Notes: a model not told the origin generated them from the sequence alone. A DNA stretch of 40,061 bases from JAENVU01 sp031362155 (GCA_031362155.1 JANLRZ010000041.1:1-40061), one strand, 5' to 3'; shown: positions 23,124-31,191, counted from the first letter of the stretch. Program-made: numbers and translations.

Positions 23124-24553
23124 CACCGAGTCTGGCCTCCTGGCGGCGTGACCACCGGATCGTGCCAACCGCCATCTCGCGTGATCAGTCGGTCAGCTTC
23201 AGTCGGACCCCAGGTGCCCGGCGCGTAGGGGATCACTGGTGAGTGCCTGGACAGGACCCGATCCACGACGCGCCAGGCTTGCTCGACCCCGTCTTCGCGA
23301 GCGAACAACAACCCTTCACCCCGGATCGCGTCCCCGATGAGTCGCTCGTAGGGCGACATCTCGTCGGGGAAGTTGTTGCACAACGCCAGTTCCCGCGACT
23401 CACCGACCATGGCCTCGCCCGGAAGCTTGGCCCGGGCACCGATCGCGATGATGATCTCGGGTGCGAAACGGAACCGTACGTAGTTGCCGTGGCCTTCGGC
23501 GAGGTCGCTGTCGGTGAAGACCTGCTGGGGCGGGCCGAGGAGTTCGACGTGCACCTCGGTGCACTTGACCGGCAGCTCCTTACCGGCCCGGATGTACCAC
23601 GGCACCCCGGCCCATCGCCACGAGTCGATGAACATCTTGCAGGCGGCGTAGGTCTCGACGTCAGAATTCGACGCCACGCCAGGTTCGGCGCGGTACCCGA
23701 TGAACTGACCGCGCACGAGATCTCGTGGCGCCATCGTCTCGACCGCCGCGAATACGCGCTCCTTCGCGTCACGAAGGGCAAAGTCGCCCATTCCGAGCGG
23801 CGGCTCCATGGCGAGCAAGGCCATGATCTGGAACAGATGGTTCTGCACGACGTCGCGAAGTGCGCCGACCTCCTCGTAGAACGCACCCCGACCCTGGACG
23901 CCGAAGTCTTCGGCCATCGTGATCTGCACACTTGCGATGTAGTTCCGATTCCAGATCGGTTCGAGAAACGAATTCGCGAACCGGAAGTACAGCAGGTTCT
24001 GCACCTCCTCCTTTCCGAGGAAATGATCGATCCGAAAGACGCGCTCCTCGGGGAACACCGAGTGGACGATGGCATCGAGATCGCGAGCGGAGCCGAGATC
24101 GCGGCCGAACGGCTTCTCCACGATGAGCCGGGAATTGTCGGCCGCGCCCGAGGACCCGAGAGCCTCGACGACCGGCCCGAACATGCTCGGCGGAATGGCG
24201 AGATAGTGGGCCGGCGCTCGGGCTCCGACCTTGTCGAGCTCGGACTTCAACGCCGTGAAAGTGGCGGGATCGGCGTACTCGCCGTGGACGTAGTGCATCG
24301 ACGCCATGAGGTGATCAAGCGCCTTGGCGTCGACCTCCGCGACGTGATCGTCGATGCTCGCCCGAATCCGCTCATCGAACGCCTCGAGCTTGAGCGCGTC
24401 GCGAGCGACACCAATCACGGGAACGTTGAGATGACCGCGACGCGCCATCCCGTACAACGCCGGGATCGTCATCTTGAAGCCGAGGTCACCGGTCGCTCCG
24501 AACCAGCAAAGCGCGTCGGCGTTACCGATACCGCGGTCAGGACTTTTCGGCAT
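23123..24553 (-). CDS. zwf: glucose-6-phosphate 1-dehydrogenase
   Basis: This 476-residue enzyme oxidises glucose 6-phosphate to 6-phosphogluconolactone with NAD(P)+. The cofactor loop reads FGATGDLGFKM (18-28), slightly divergent from the usual GASGDLAxKK. Also present are IVEKPFGRDLGSA and the active-site signature RIDHFLGKEEVQN. The C-terminal beta-sheet domain is complete, with a slightly short overall length. The start ATG 24553 overlaps the 3' end of gnd by 17 nt. No opcA or 6-phosphogluconolactonase gene follows, unlike the zwf clusters of many actinobacteria. Confidence 0.93.
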   Translation of the reverse strand: MPKSPDRGIGNADALCWFGATGDLGFKMTIPALYGMARRGHLNVPVIGVARDALKLEAFDERIRASIDDHVAEVDAKALDHLMASMHYVHGEYADPATFTALKSELDKVGARAPAHYLAIPPSMFGPVVEALGSSGAADNSRLIVEKPFGRDLGSARDLDAIVHSVFPEERVFRIDHFLGKEEVQNLLYFRFANSFLEPIWNRNYIASVQITMAEDFGVQGRGAFYEEVGALRDVVQNHLFQIMALLAMEPPLGMGDFALRDAKERVFAAVETMAPRDLVRGQFIGYRAEPGVASNSDVETYAACKMFIDSWRWAGVPWYIRAGKELPVKCTEVHVELLGPPQQVFTDSDLAEGHGNYVRFRFAPEIIIAIGARAKLPGEAMVGESRELALCNNFPDEMSPYERLIGDAIRGEGLLFAREDGVEQAWRVVDRVLSRHSPVIPYAPGTWGPTEADRLITRDGGWHDPVVTPPGGQTR

Positions 24554-25547
24554 GGCCACCAAACTCCTTCCGCATCGCCGACAGGATCCGGTTCGCGAAC
24601 TCCGATTCCGCGCGCGACTCGAAGCGGTCGAACAGCGCCGCCGAGAGCACATGGATCGGTACGCCTTCGTCGATGGCCGCCAACGCGGTCCAACGTCCCT
24701 CACCCGAATCCGAGACTCGGCCCTCGAATTCCGCCAAGGTCGGCGATTCCGAGAACGCGTGCGCCGCGAGATCGAGGAGCCAAGAGGCGACGACACTCCC
24801 CCGCCGCCACACCTCGGTCACCCCGGGGATGTCGATGTCGTACTGGTAGTACTGCGGGTCGCGCAGCGGAGTCGTCTCCGCGTCGTGGTCACGATCCTTC
24901 GTTCCGACGTCGGCATGGTGCAACACATTGAGGCCCTCGGCGTAGGCCGCCATGATCCCGTACTCGATCCCGTTGTGCACCATCTTCACGAAATGGCCGG
25001 CGCCCGCCGGGCCGCAGTGGAGGTAGCCGTTCTCCGCAGCTGAGGGCTCCCCCGACTTGCCCGGAGTGCGCGACGCGGCGTCCACACCTGGCGCAATCGT
25101 TCGCAGGATCGGATCGAGGTGCTCGACCGTCGTGCGCTCGCCCCCCACCATCAGACAGAAGCCTCGCTCCAGCCCGAACACCCCGCCGCTCGTCCCGATG
25201 TCGACGTAGTGGATCCCCGCCGGCGCGAGCGCGACCGCCCGGTCGACGTCGTCCCGGTAGTACGAGTTCCCACCGTCGATGATGACGTCGTCGCGGCTCA
25301 TCAGCGCGGCGAGGTCGGTCACGGTCTGGCCGGCATACGCAGCCGGCACCATGATCCAGGCCGCTCGGGGCGGGGTCAGGAGTTGCACGAACTCCTCGAG
25401 ACTCGCCGCGCCGGTCGCGCCCTCGGAGACCAGTTGGGCCACTGAGTCCGCGTTCACGTCGAAGACCACGCAGTCGTGACCATCGCGCATGAGTCGGCGA
25501 ACGAGGTTCGCACCCATCCGGCCGAGTCCGACCATTCCGAGTTGCAT
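24537..25547 (-). CDS. gnd: 6-phosphogluconate dehydrogenase, decarboxylating (short type)
   Basis: The protein has 336 residues. It has a Rossmann motif MVGLGRMGANLVRRL at the start, IIDGGNSYYRDD near 95, and the catalytic GPAGAGHFVKMVHNGIEYG near 190 with the Lys and the HNG motif. The protein is about 130-150 residues shorter than the classical enzyme, which places it in the short (YqeC/GntZ-like) class, some members of which prefer NAD+. It converts 6-phosphogluconate to ribulose 5-phosphate and CO2. The start ATG 25547 is preceded by GAGGAG that overlaps the pgi stop codon region. Confidence 0.92.
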   Translation of the reverse strand: MQLGMVGLGRMGANLVRRLMRDGHDCVVFDVNADSVAQLVSEGATGAASLEEFVQLLTPPRAAWIMVPAAYAGQTVTDLAALMSRDDVIIDGGNSYYRDDVDRAVALAPAGIHYVDIGTSGGVFGLERGFCLMVGGERTTVEHLDPILRTIAPGVDAASRTPGKSGEPSAAENGYLHCGPAGAGHFVKMVHNGIEYGIMAAYAEGLNVLHHADVGTKDRDHDAETTPLRDPQYYQYDIDIPGVTEVWRRGSVVASWLLDLAAHAFSESPTLAEFEGRVSDSGEGRWTALAAIDEGVPIHVLSAALFDRFESRAESEFANRILSAMRKEFGGHAEKS

Positions 25548-25555
25548 GAGACTCC

Positions 25556-27175
25556 TCAGCGAGCGCGCAGCTCGCGGTAGCGACGGATCAGAGCGTTCGT
25601 CGACGAATCGTGCGTCAGGTTCGCATCGGTGTCGAGCTCGGGGACGATGCGTTGGGCAAGCTGTTTGCCCAACTCGACCCCCCACTGGTCGAACGAGTTG
25701 ATGTCCCAGATCGCACCCTGGGTGAAGACCTTGTGCTCGTACAGCGCGATCAGCTGACCCAGGGTCGACGGGGTGAGTTCGGGCATCAGGATCATCGATG
25801 AAGGGTGGTTGCCGGCGAACACGCGATGCGGCGCCTGCGCCGGCACGACTCCTTCGGCCGCGACCTCGGCCGCGGTCTTGCCGAACGCGAGTGCTTCGGG
25901 CTGGGCGAACAGGTTCGCCGCCAAGAGATCCTGATGATCGCCGAGCGGTTCGGCCGCGCGCGCAACCCCGATGAAGTCGGCCGGGATCAGCTTCGTGCCC
26001 TGATGGATCAGCTGGTAGTACGCGTGCTGGCCGTTGGTACCCGCTTGACCCCACACGATCGGGCCGGTCGACATGCCCACGGGCTCGCCCTGGCGAGTCA
26101 CCGACTTGCCGTTGCTCTCCATGTCGAGCTGTTGGAGATACGCCGGCAGGTGCGCGAGGTACTGGCTGTAGGGAAGCACCGCGAGCGTCTCCGCACCGAA
26201 GCAGTTGCCGTACCACACGCCGATCAACCCCATCAGCATGGGCAGGTTCGACTCGATCGGTGCGGTCCGGAAGTGCTCGTCCATGAGATGGAACCCGGCC
26301 AGCAGGTCGGTGAAGTGATCCGGTCCGATCGCCACCATGAGCGAGAGTCCGATCGCCGAATCGAACGAGTACCGACCGCCGACCCAATCCCAGAAGCCGA
26401 ACATGTTCGCCGGATCGATTCCGAAAGCCGCGACCGCGTCGGCGTTCGTCGACACGGCGACGAAGTGTTTGGCGACAGCCGCCTCCTCGCCCAGAGCAGC
26501 GAGGGACCATGCCCGGGCCGACTGTGCGTTCGTCATCGTCTCGAGCGTGGTGAACGTCTTGGACGCGACGATGAACAACGTCGTTTCGGGATCCAGATCG
26601 TGGGTGGCCTCGAGGAAGTCGGATCCGTCGACGTTGGAGACGAATCGATAGGTCATCGAGCGGTCGGAGAAGGCGGCCAATGCGGTAGTGGCCATGCGCG
26701 GTCCGAGGTCGCTCCCGCCGATACCGATGTTCACGATGGCTTCGATCTTCCGGCCGGTGTGGCCGGTCCAATCGCCCGAACGCACGCGGATCGAGAAGTC
26801 GGCCATACGGTCGAGGACCTCGTGCACCTCGGCGACGACGTCGACCCCGTCGACCACCAGTGCGGTGCCGCGCGGCTCGCGCAGCGCGACGTGTAACACC
26901 GACCGATCCTCGGTGATATTGATGCGATCGCCTCGGAACATGGCGTCCCGGAGGGTCTCGACTCCGGCCCGCCGGGCTACCTGGGCGAGGAGTGCGATCG
27001 TGTCGCCGGTGAGACGGTGCTTCGAGAAATCGAGATACAGATCACCGGCCTGGGCCACGAGCGTGGTGCCCCGGTCGGGATCGGCGGCGAACAAGTCCCG
27101 GAGATGGGTGTCGGCGATGCTGCGGTGGTGAGCGGCGAGGTCCTGCCACTCCACCGAATCGAGGATCGTCGCCAT
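25556..27175 (-). CDS. pgi: glucose-6-phosphate isomerase
   Basis: This 539-residue phosphoglucose isomerase interconverts glucose 6-phosphate and fructose 6-phosphate. Both family signatures are visible: DWVGGRYSFDSAIGL near 270, and ALYEHKVFTQGAIWDINSFDQWGVELGK toward the C-terminus. IVNIGIGGSDLGP and the catalytic AGNHPSS region are also present. Length and domain order are normal. It is the first gene of the five-gene minus-strand sugar-phosphate operon. ATG 27175 follows a possible leaderless -10; cotranscription from the ccdA-like gene 36 nt upstream is the alternative. Confidence 0.94.
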   Translation of the reverse strand: MATILDSVEWQDLAAHHRSIADTHLRDLFAADPDRGTTLVAQAGDLYLDFSKHRLTGDTIALLAQVARRAGVETLRDAMFRGDRINITEDRSVLHVALREPRGTALVVDGVDVVAEVHEVLDRMADFSIRVRSGDWTGHTGRKIEAIVNIGIGGSDLGPRMATTALAAFSDRSMTYRFVSNVDGSDFLEATHDLDPETTLFIVASKTFTTLETMTNAQSARAWSLAALGEEAAVAKHFVAVSTNADAVAAFGIDPANMFGFWDWVGGRYSFDSAIGLSLMVAIGPDHFTDLLAGFHLMDEHFRTAPIESNLPMLMGLIGVWYGNCFGAETLAVLPYSQYLAHLPAYLQQLDMESNGKSVTRQGEPVGMSTGPIVWGQAGTNGQHAYYQLIHQGTKLIPADFIGVARAAEPLGDHQDLLAANLFAQPEALAFGKTAAEVAAEGVVPAQAPHRVFAGNHPSSMILMPELTPSTLGQLIALYEHKVFTQGAIWDINSFDQWGVELGKQLAQRIVPELDTDANLTHDSSTNALIRRYRELRAR

Positions 27176-27181
27176 CGGGCG

Positions 27182-27187
27182 ATTCTG
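27182..27187 (-). promoter_or_regulatory. possible -10 element CAGAAT before pgi
   Basis: On the minus strand CAGAAT lies 6 nt before ATG 27175, the same hexamer and spacing as before the ridA-like gene. It would provide an operon promoter in the 36-nt gap after ccdA. Confidence 0.38.
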
Positions 27188-27211
27188 GCACGCGCTTCGG
27201 CCCCGAACGGG

Positions 27212-27973
27212 TTACCCCACGTCGATGAGACCGCCGAGACCAATGGAGTCGAGCAGGTCCGTTAGGCGCGCGGTCAACCACGAGAATTGGTCGAGCAGGA
27301 GCAGGAGTCCGAATCCGAACAACAGCGCGGCGGAGAAGAGGGTGATCGCGCGACTGTGCCGATGCAGGAACCGCAACGCGGGGTTCGACGCGCCGAGGAC
27401 GAGGCCGAGGACGAGGAACGAGACGCCCATCCCCACGGAGTAGGCCACGAGGAGTCCGACCGCGCGCGCCGACGTTTGGGTGGCCGCCACACCGAACACC
27501 GCGGCGAGCACGGGCCCGAGGCACGGCGACCAGCCGAAGCCGAACGCCGCCCCGACCACGAAGGCCGTCGCCCACCCGAACTGGCGGCCGACGTGTAACC
27601 GCTTCTCCGGATAGAGGCGCGGCGCTCGCAGCACCTGCGAACCGGCCAGGTAGAGGGCCATCGCCATGATGACCCCGCCCGATACCCGAGTGAGCGTGGT
27701 CTGGTTGTCGAAGGCCGCTTGTCCGATGCTGCTCGCCGCGAGTCCGAGAATCGTGAACACCGATCCAAACCCGAGCGTGAACAGCCCGGTGGTCCAGGCG
27801 ACCCGACCGAGGTCCGCCCGATCACCGGCTTTGAGATCGGCGATCGAGACGCCACTCACCACGCTGAGATAGCCGGGAACCATCGGCAACACGCAGGGCG
27901 AGAGGATCGAGATCATCCCGCCGCCGAAGGCCACGAGCAACCCCACATTTTGGGTCGTGACGGCGAACACCAC
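27212..27973 (-). CDS. ccdA: CcdA/DsbD-type thiol-disulfide transporter membrane protein
   Basis: This 253-residue integral membrane protein has about six hydrophobic helices. The redox cysteines are present in the two conserved places: ILSPCVLPMVPGYLS in helix 1 and GFGWSPCLGPVLAAVFG in helix 4. CcdA carries reducing equivalents from cytoplasmic thioredoxin across the membrane, usually for cytochrome c maturation. No ResA, ResB or ResC gene is adjacent, so the partner is unknown. GTG 27973 follows a TATCGT -10 at leaderless spacing; GTG 27970 is an equally possible start. Confidence 0.9.
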   Translation of the reverse strand: MVFAVTTQNVGLLVAFGGGMISILSPCVLPMVPGYLSVVSGVSIADLKAGDRADLGRVAWTTGLFTLGFGSVFTILGLAASSIGQAAFDNQTTLTRVSGGVIMAMALYLAGSQVLRAPRLYPEKRLHVGRQFGWATAFVVGAAFGFGWSPCLGPVLAAVFGVAATQTSARAVGLLVAYSVGMGVSFLVLGLVLGASNPALRFLHRHSRAITLFSAALLFGFGLLLLLDQFSWLTARLTDLLDSIGLGGLIDVG

Positions 27974-27980
27974 ATCACCG

Positions 27981-27986
27981 ACGATA
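27981..27986 (-). promoter_or_regulatory. -10 element TATCGT of the ccdA-like gene
   Basis: On the minus strand TATCGT lies 7 nt before GTG 27973, in the 42-nt gap after the nuclease gene. Confidence 0.45.
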
Positions 27987-28015
27987 GGGCGCGGTGACCT
28001 CCGGAGCCGCCTCGG

Positions 28016-28441
28016 TCACCAATGATCAAGCCGATCGTGTGTGGAGGGGTCGTACAAACATACGACGTCGGTCAGGTAGCCGAGACGGATCGCAGCATCG
28101 AGCATGGCCCCACCGCTCCCGCCCTCGGGCAGATGGGACGTGATGACGACGTAAGGACTGACGGGTTCGACCGCCTGGATGAGGGCGCCGTTGGCGATTG
28201 CCTTCTTCAAAGTGTCCGTGCGGCGCAGGCCGGGCCGGCGGCCCTGAACGCTTCCCTTGTACTCGAACCAGACCACCGAACCCCCGGGACTCGTCCCGAC
28301 GGCATCGATTTCGACGCCGACCTCGCGGAGTCGCAGCGGGTCGCCCACGGTCCAGCCGCGCCCGCGCAAGAAGGCGGCGCATTGCTCGGCGAAACGCCGG
28401 CCCTGTTCGCCCGCTGACGCCTGGAAGTCACTCACCGTCAC
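28016..28441 (-). CDS. PD-(D/E)XK nuclease-like protein, probable restriction endonuclease subunit
   Basis: This 141-residue protein has a compact restriction-endonuclease fold pattern: Glu44 and Asp46 in VGVEIDAVG, then a strand with Glu60-x-Lys62 in VVWFEYKGS, the E...D...ExK layout of PD-(D/E)XK enzymes. A basic RRPGLRRTDTLKKAI segment follows and could contact DNA. Nearly its entire length aligns with the C-terminal domain of the methyltransferase two genes upstream, sharing DFQA, GxEGR/GEQGR, GVE and RPGLxRTDTLxKA. Here the catalytic residues are intact; in the fused copy they are not. It overlaps the small acidic gene by 14 nt (GTG 28435 would give 8 nt). The restriction role is inferred from operon context. 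Confidence 0.68.
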   Translation of the reverse strand: MTVSDFQASAGEQGRRFAEQCAAFLRGRGWTVGDPLRLREVGVEIDAVGTSPGGSVVWFEYKGSVQGRRPGLRRTDTLKKAIANGALIQAVEPVSPYVVITSHLPEGGSGGAMLDAAIRLGYLTDVVCLYDPSTHDRLDHW

Positions 28442-28790
28442 CGTCCCGAAAGACCCTCGTCATCCGCACCTCGAGCGACGTGAACTCGGAGTCGAGGCGA
28501 GCGTCGGTCCAGACGTCTTCGTCCGGGTACCCATCGATCGTCGAGCCCGTCGCGTCCATCCAGGCGACCACGGCGTCCGCCCACCGTTCTTCGAGGAGCG
28601 CCGAACGCACCTCCTCGAGCACTCCGCTCGCCCGCAGTTCGCCGGGGTCCGAAGGCGCAACGAGTTTCAGCGCCAGCACGCGTCCGAGCACCGCATCCGA
28701 CGATGCCAGGAATACCTCAGGTGGATCCCCGCGGTACACGCCAACGGCCAGACGGCCCGGCCAGCGATGCTCCTGTGATTCTTCAGGCAC
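28428..28790 (-). CDS. small acidic protein of the restriction-modification-like operon, unknown function
   Basis: This 120-residue acidic protein has no recognised domain, signal peptide or HTH. It has a central helical stretch (GELRASGVLEEVRSALLEERWADAVVAWMDATG) and an acidic Trp-containing segment (YPDEDVWTDARL). It overlaps the methyltransferase stop by 8 nt and the nuclease start by 14 nt, so production is tied to both. Possible roles are a nuclease partner, inhibitor or specificity factor. None is supported by a motif. Confidence 0.6.
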   Translation of the reverse strand: MPEESQEHRWPGRLAVGVYRGDPPEVFLASSDAVLGRVLALKLVAPSDPGELRASGVLEEVRSALLEERWADAVVAWMDATGSTIDGYPDEDVWTDARLDSEFTSLEVRMTRVFRDGDGE

Positions 28791-30231
28791 TGGCGACGTC
28801 GATATCGGGTCCGCCTACCGCGAGCTGCCGGAGCGTGAGCTGCCCGGCTGGAGACAGCATCTCGAGCACCGCCCGAATCGGCTTGTCGCGACCAGTCACA
28901 ACATTCAGCGAGGCTGCGCCCGCACTCTTCGGGGTCGGAGCGTGGGTGGTCAACAGCACCAGTGGCGTCTTCGGTTCGGTTTCCTTCAGTATCAATGCCT
29001 TCCCGAGCGCCTTCCAGAGCGTGTCGGTTCGCTTCAAGCCCGGTCGGCTACTGGTGAATCCTCCCGAGACATCGAAGAACCAGCGCTTGCCGAGAGCGTC
29101 GGTGGCCGCAAAGTTCACTTCCACTCCTGAAGAGAACTTCACATCGGACTCGATGTCCACGAACCCACACCCCGTCAGCACCTGCTCGGCGATCTCTTTC
29201 GCAGCGCGACCTTCGCGGCCGGCGCGCGCTTGAAAGTCGTCCGTTTCTCCTTCGGGCATCGGCACCGCCGGCAATACCACAGTGATCGGTTCCTCGTCGT
29301 GTTCTTTGAGCTGCACCAGCCGGAGCCGTTCGGCTTCGATCCGCGCCTTCGCCGCATGGACGTAGTCCCGATCGGTGTCGTAGCCCGCGTAATGGCGACC
29401 AGTGCGGATCGCGGCGATCGCGGTCGTGCCTGAACCCATGAACGGATCAACGACGAGATCGTTGTAGTACGTGTAGAGGTGGATGAGTCGTTCCGGTAGC
29501 TCGACGGGGAACGGGGCGGGGTGACCGACCCTCGTCGCGCTCTCGGGCGGGATCTCCCAGATGTCGGTGGTGGCCTCCATGAACTCGTCCTTGGACAGCG
29601 ACCACTTGTGAGGAAATCCCTCCTTCTCGCGCTTCGTGGCTGACAAGGCACGATCGAATCGACCCTTGCTCGCGATCACGACGCGCTCGGTCAAGTCTCG
29701 GAGCACCGGGTTGCCGGGTCGCTGGAACGAGCCCCATGCACACGAGCCCCCGGCCCCGCGTGCCTTCTGCCAAATCACCTCACCCCGAAGCAGAAGCCCC
29801 AGCCCCTGCAAGATGTCGATGACGTCTGACGACAGCGAACGGTATGGCTTCCGTCCGAGGTTGGCGACGTTGACCGCGATGCGGCCACCCGGCTCGAGGA
29901 CCCGCGCGCATTCGTCGAACACGGCCTCGATCATTTTCAGGTACTCAAGGTAGGTCGCGGGAATCGCCCCTTCACCGAGCGCCTCCTCGTACGCCTTCCC
30001 CGCGAAGTACGGCGGCGAGGTCACGACCAACGCAGCGGAATTCGTGGCGATCTTCTCCATATGCGTCGAGTTACCGACGAAGATGTCGTCAATCTCCTTG
30101 CGCGGGTCGACGTCGGCCAGGTCGCTCAGGACCGGTGGCGTGAAGCGGTCGTAAAAGCCTGAGGCGTCGTGGCTCTCCCGTCGCGAAACACCAAAGTTCG
30201 AGGTTGTGGTTCCGTGCCGACCTTCGTTCAC
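28783..30231 (-). CDS. DNA methyltransferase (beta class, SPPY motif) with C-terminal degenerate nuclease domain
   Basis: This 482-residue protein has catalytic motif IV TSPPY at 71-75 and the AdoMet motif I DPFMGSGTT at 262-270, in the IV-before-I order of beta-class amino-methyltransferases. SPPY favours N4-cytosine, though N6-adenine is possible. Residues 329-482 form an extra domain homologous to the separate nuclease, but its catalytic positions are Asn373, Asp387 and Ser389 in place of Asp46, Glu60 and Lys62. GTG 30231 is chosen for the AAAGGTG site 6 nt upstream; the longer start at 30297 would lie inside the LexA-like box and -10 region. It is the first gene of a three-gene overlapping operon. 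Confidence 0.85.
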   Translation of the reverse strand: MNEGRHGTTTSNFGVSRRESHDASGFYDRFTPPVLSDLADVDPRKEIDDIFVGNSTHMEKIATNSAALVVTSPPYFAGKAYEEALGEGAIPATYLEYLKMIEAVFDECARVLEPGGRIAVNVANLGRKPYRSLSSDVIDILQGLGLLLRGEVIWQKARGAGGSCAWGSFQRPGNPVLRDLTERVVIASKGRFDRALSATKREKEGFPHKWSLSKDEFMEATTDIWEIPPESATRVGHPAPFPVELPERLIHLYTYYNDLVVDPFMGSGTTAIAAIRTGRHYAGYDTDRDYVHAAKARIEAERLRLVQLKEHDEEPITVVLPAVPMPEGETDDFQARAGREGRAAKEIAEQVLTGCGFVDIESDVKFSSGVEVNFAATDALGKRWFFDVSGGFTSSRPGLKRTDTLWKALGKALILKETEPKTPLVLLTTHAPTPKSAGAASLNVVTGRDKPIRAVLEMLSPAGQLTLRQLAVGGPDIDVASA

Positions 30232-30282
30232 GAGTTTCACCTTTGCCCGACATCGAGCACCTGTCGAATGCGCATCACCTGG

Positions 30283-30288
30283 AGGATA
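30283..30288 (-). promoter_or_regulatory. -10 element TATCCT of the restriction-modification-like operon
   Basis: Minus-strand TATCCT at 30288-30283 lies about 50 nt upstream of the methyltransferase start, leaving a leader of roughly 45 nt that contains the AAAGGTG ribosome-binding site. Confidence 0.45.
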
Positions 30289-30290
30289 GA

Positions 30291-30304
30291 CGAACATTCG
30301 TTCG
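30291..30304. promoter_or_regulatory. LexA-like SOS box CGAAC-N4-GTTCG
   Basis: CGAACATTCGTTCG matches the actinobacterial LexA operator core (GAAC-N4-GTTC, best known from mycobacteria as TCGAAC-N4-GTTCGA). It sits immediately upstream of the TATCCT element, between -10 and -35, where a repressor would block transcription. The only gene it can control in the right orientation is the methyltransferase operon; the other side is the 3' end of a gene on the same strand. Confidence 0.6.
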
Positions 30305-30321
30305 CTCGTCCTGATGGGTGT

Positions 30322-31191
30322 CTACGGTATCGGGCGGTGACGCGTGCGTCGCACGTACAGGCCGACACCAAGGATCGCGACGATCGCGGCGCCGAACGCG
30401 ATCAACGAGACCGGCCAGTCGGTTCCGTCGTCGACGACGTCGGTTCCGGCCCTCGCGGCTGCGGTGCCTCGTCGGGTGCTCGCGCCTTTGACCTCCGCCG
30501 AACGGGCCTTGGTCGTGGTCGGCGGTGTCGATGTCGTTGTGGTTGACGCCGCCTCGAGCAGGGCGGCGATCCGGAGCAGATCGGCCGCGGAAGGCGTCGC
30601 ACCGGCAGCTGCCGCCGGTCCATTCCCTGGCGCGGCGGACGAGGCACTCGACGGGCTCACCGGGCCACCGGATCCGCCGGTGGGCGGTGCGGTACCCGCC
30701 GTGGTCGTCGTCGTGGCCGGATCCACCGGGATCGGAGACCACGCGGGGCCCTGGCCCGTCGAGAACTTCCACCCCTCGACGTCACCGTCGCGCACCTGCA
30801 CGGAACCCGCGCCGGCTCGGGAGTAGGTGAACGACGAGGTACCGCTCGGCGCGCGGAAATAGGCCCAGTACCGGTTGTCCCCGTCGCTACCGCCAAGACA
30901 GTTCGGCCCGGCATCGCGACCGACGCCGAACAAGCGACATACCGCGCCACCCTGCCCCGCGTAGGAATACACGACCGGATTCGCCCCGGCGAGGTCGAGC
31001 GCCTGGATTCCCGTGATCGAGTCGGAGCTGAAGGTCACGACCCGCTGATAGGTGGCGGCACCGGTGTCGACGATGACCATCGCCCGATGGGTTCCGGCCG
31101 CACCGGCCGCCACCGTCGGGAGTGGCGGAATCGTCGCACTCGCGCTGACCACCACCAGGGTTGATCCGAGCACCGCGCGCCATCGAGCCAT
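30322..31191 (-). CDS. exported membrane-anchored protein with intrinsic-factor-like (DUF4430-like) domain, putative cobalamin binder
   Basis: The protein has 289 residues. A signal peptide (1 to about 30) leads to a beta-rich domain containing VIVDTGAATYQRVVTFSSDS, CRLFGVGRDAGPNCLGG (two Cys, possible disulfide), RYWAYFRAP and GDVEGWKFSTGQGPAWSPI. This layout resembles the DUF4430 beta-domain of intrinsic factor and transcobalamin. A Thr/Pro/Ala-rich linker follows, then a C-terminal membrane helix (about 261-280) and a basic tail. It lies under a B12 riboswitch and is divergent from an ECF transporter operon, so surface capture of cobalamin is the natural inference. ATG 31191 has GAGG 5 nt upstream. 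Confidence 0.7.
   Translation of the reverse strand: MARWRAVLGSTLVVVSASATIPPLPTVAAGAAGTHRAMVIVDTGAATYQRVVTFSSDSITGIQALDLAGANPVVYSYAGQGGAVCRLFGVGRDAGPNCLGGSDGDNRYWAYFRAPSGTSSFTYSRAGAGSVQVRDGDVEGWKFSTGQGPAWSPIPVDPATTTTTAGTAPPTGGSGGPVSPSSASSAAPGNGPAAAAGATPSAADLLRIAALLEAASTTTTSTPPTTTKARSAEVKGASTRRGTAAARAGTDVVDDGTDWPVSLIAFGAAIVAILGVGLYVRRTRHRPIP

Noticed and set aside
24537..26771. A 744-codon minus-strand frame reaching far upstream of gnd
   Set aside because: Codons upstream of ATG 25547 are an out-of-frame reading of pgi, rich in Arg and Pro; the gnd start is fixed by the Rossmann motif and GAGGAG site.
30232..30297. Earlier ATG (30297) as methyltransferase start
   Set aside because: It would put the -10 element and LexA-like box inside the coding region and lacks a ribosome-binding site; GTG 30231 has a good one.
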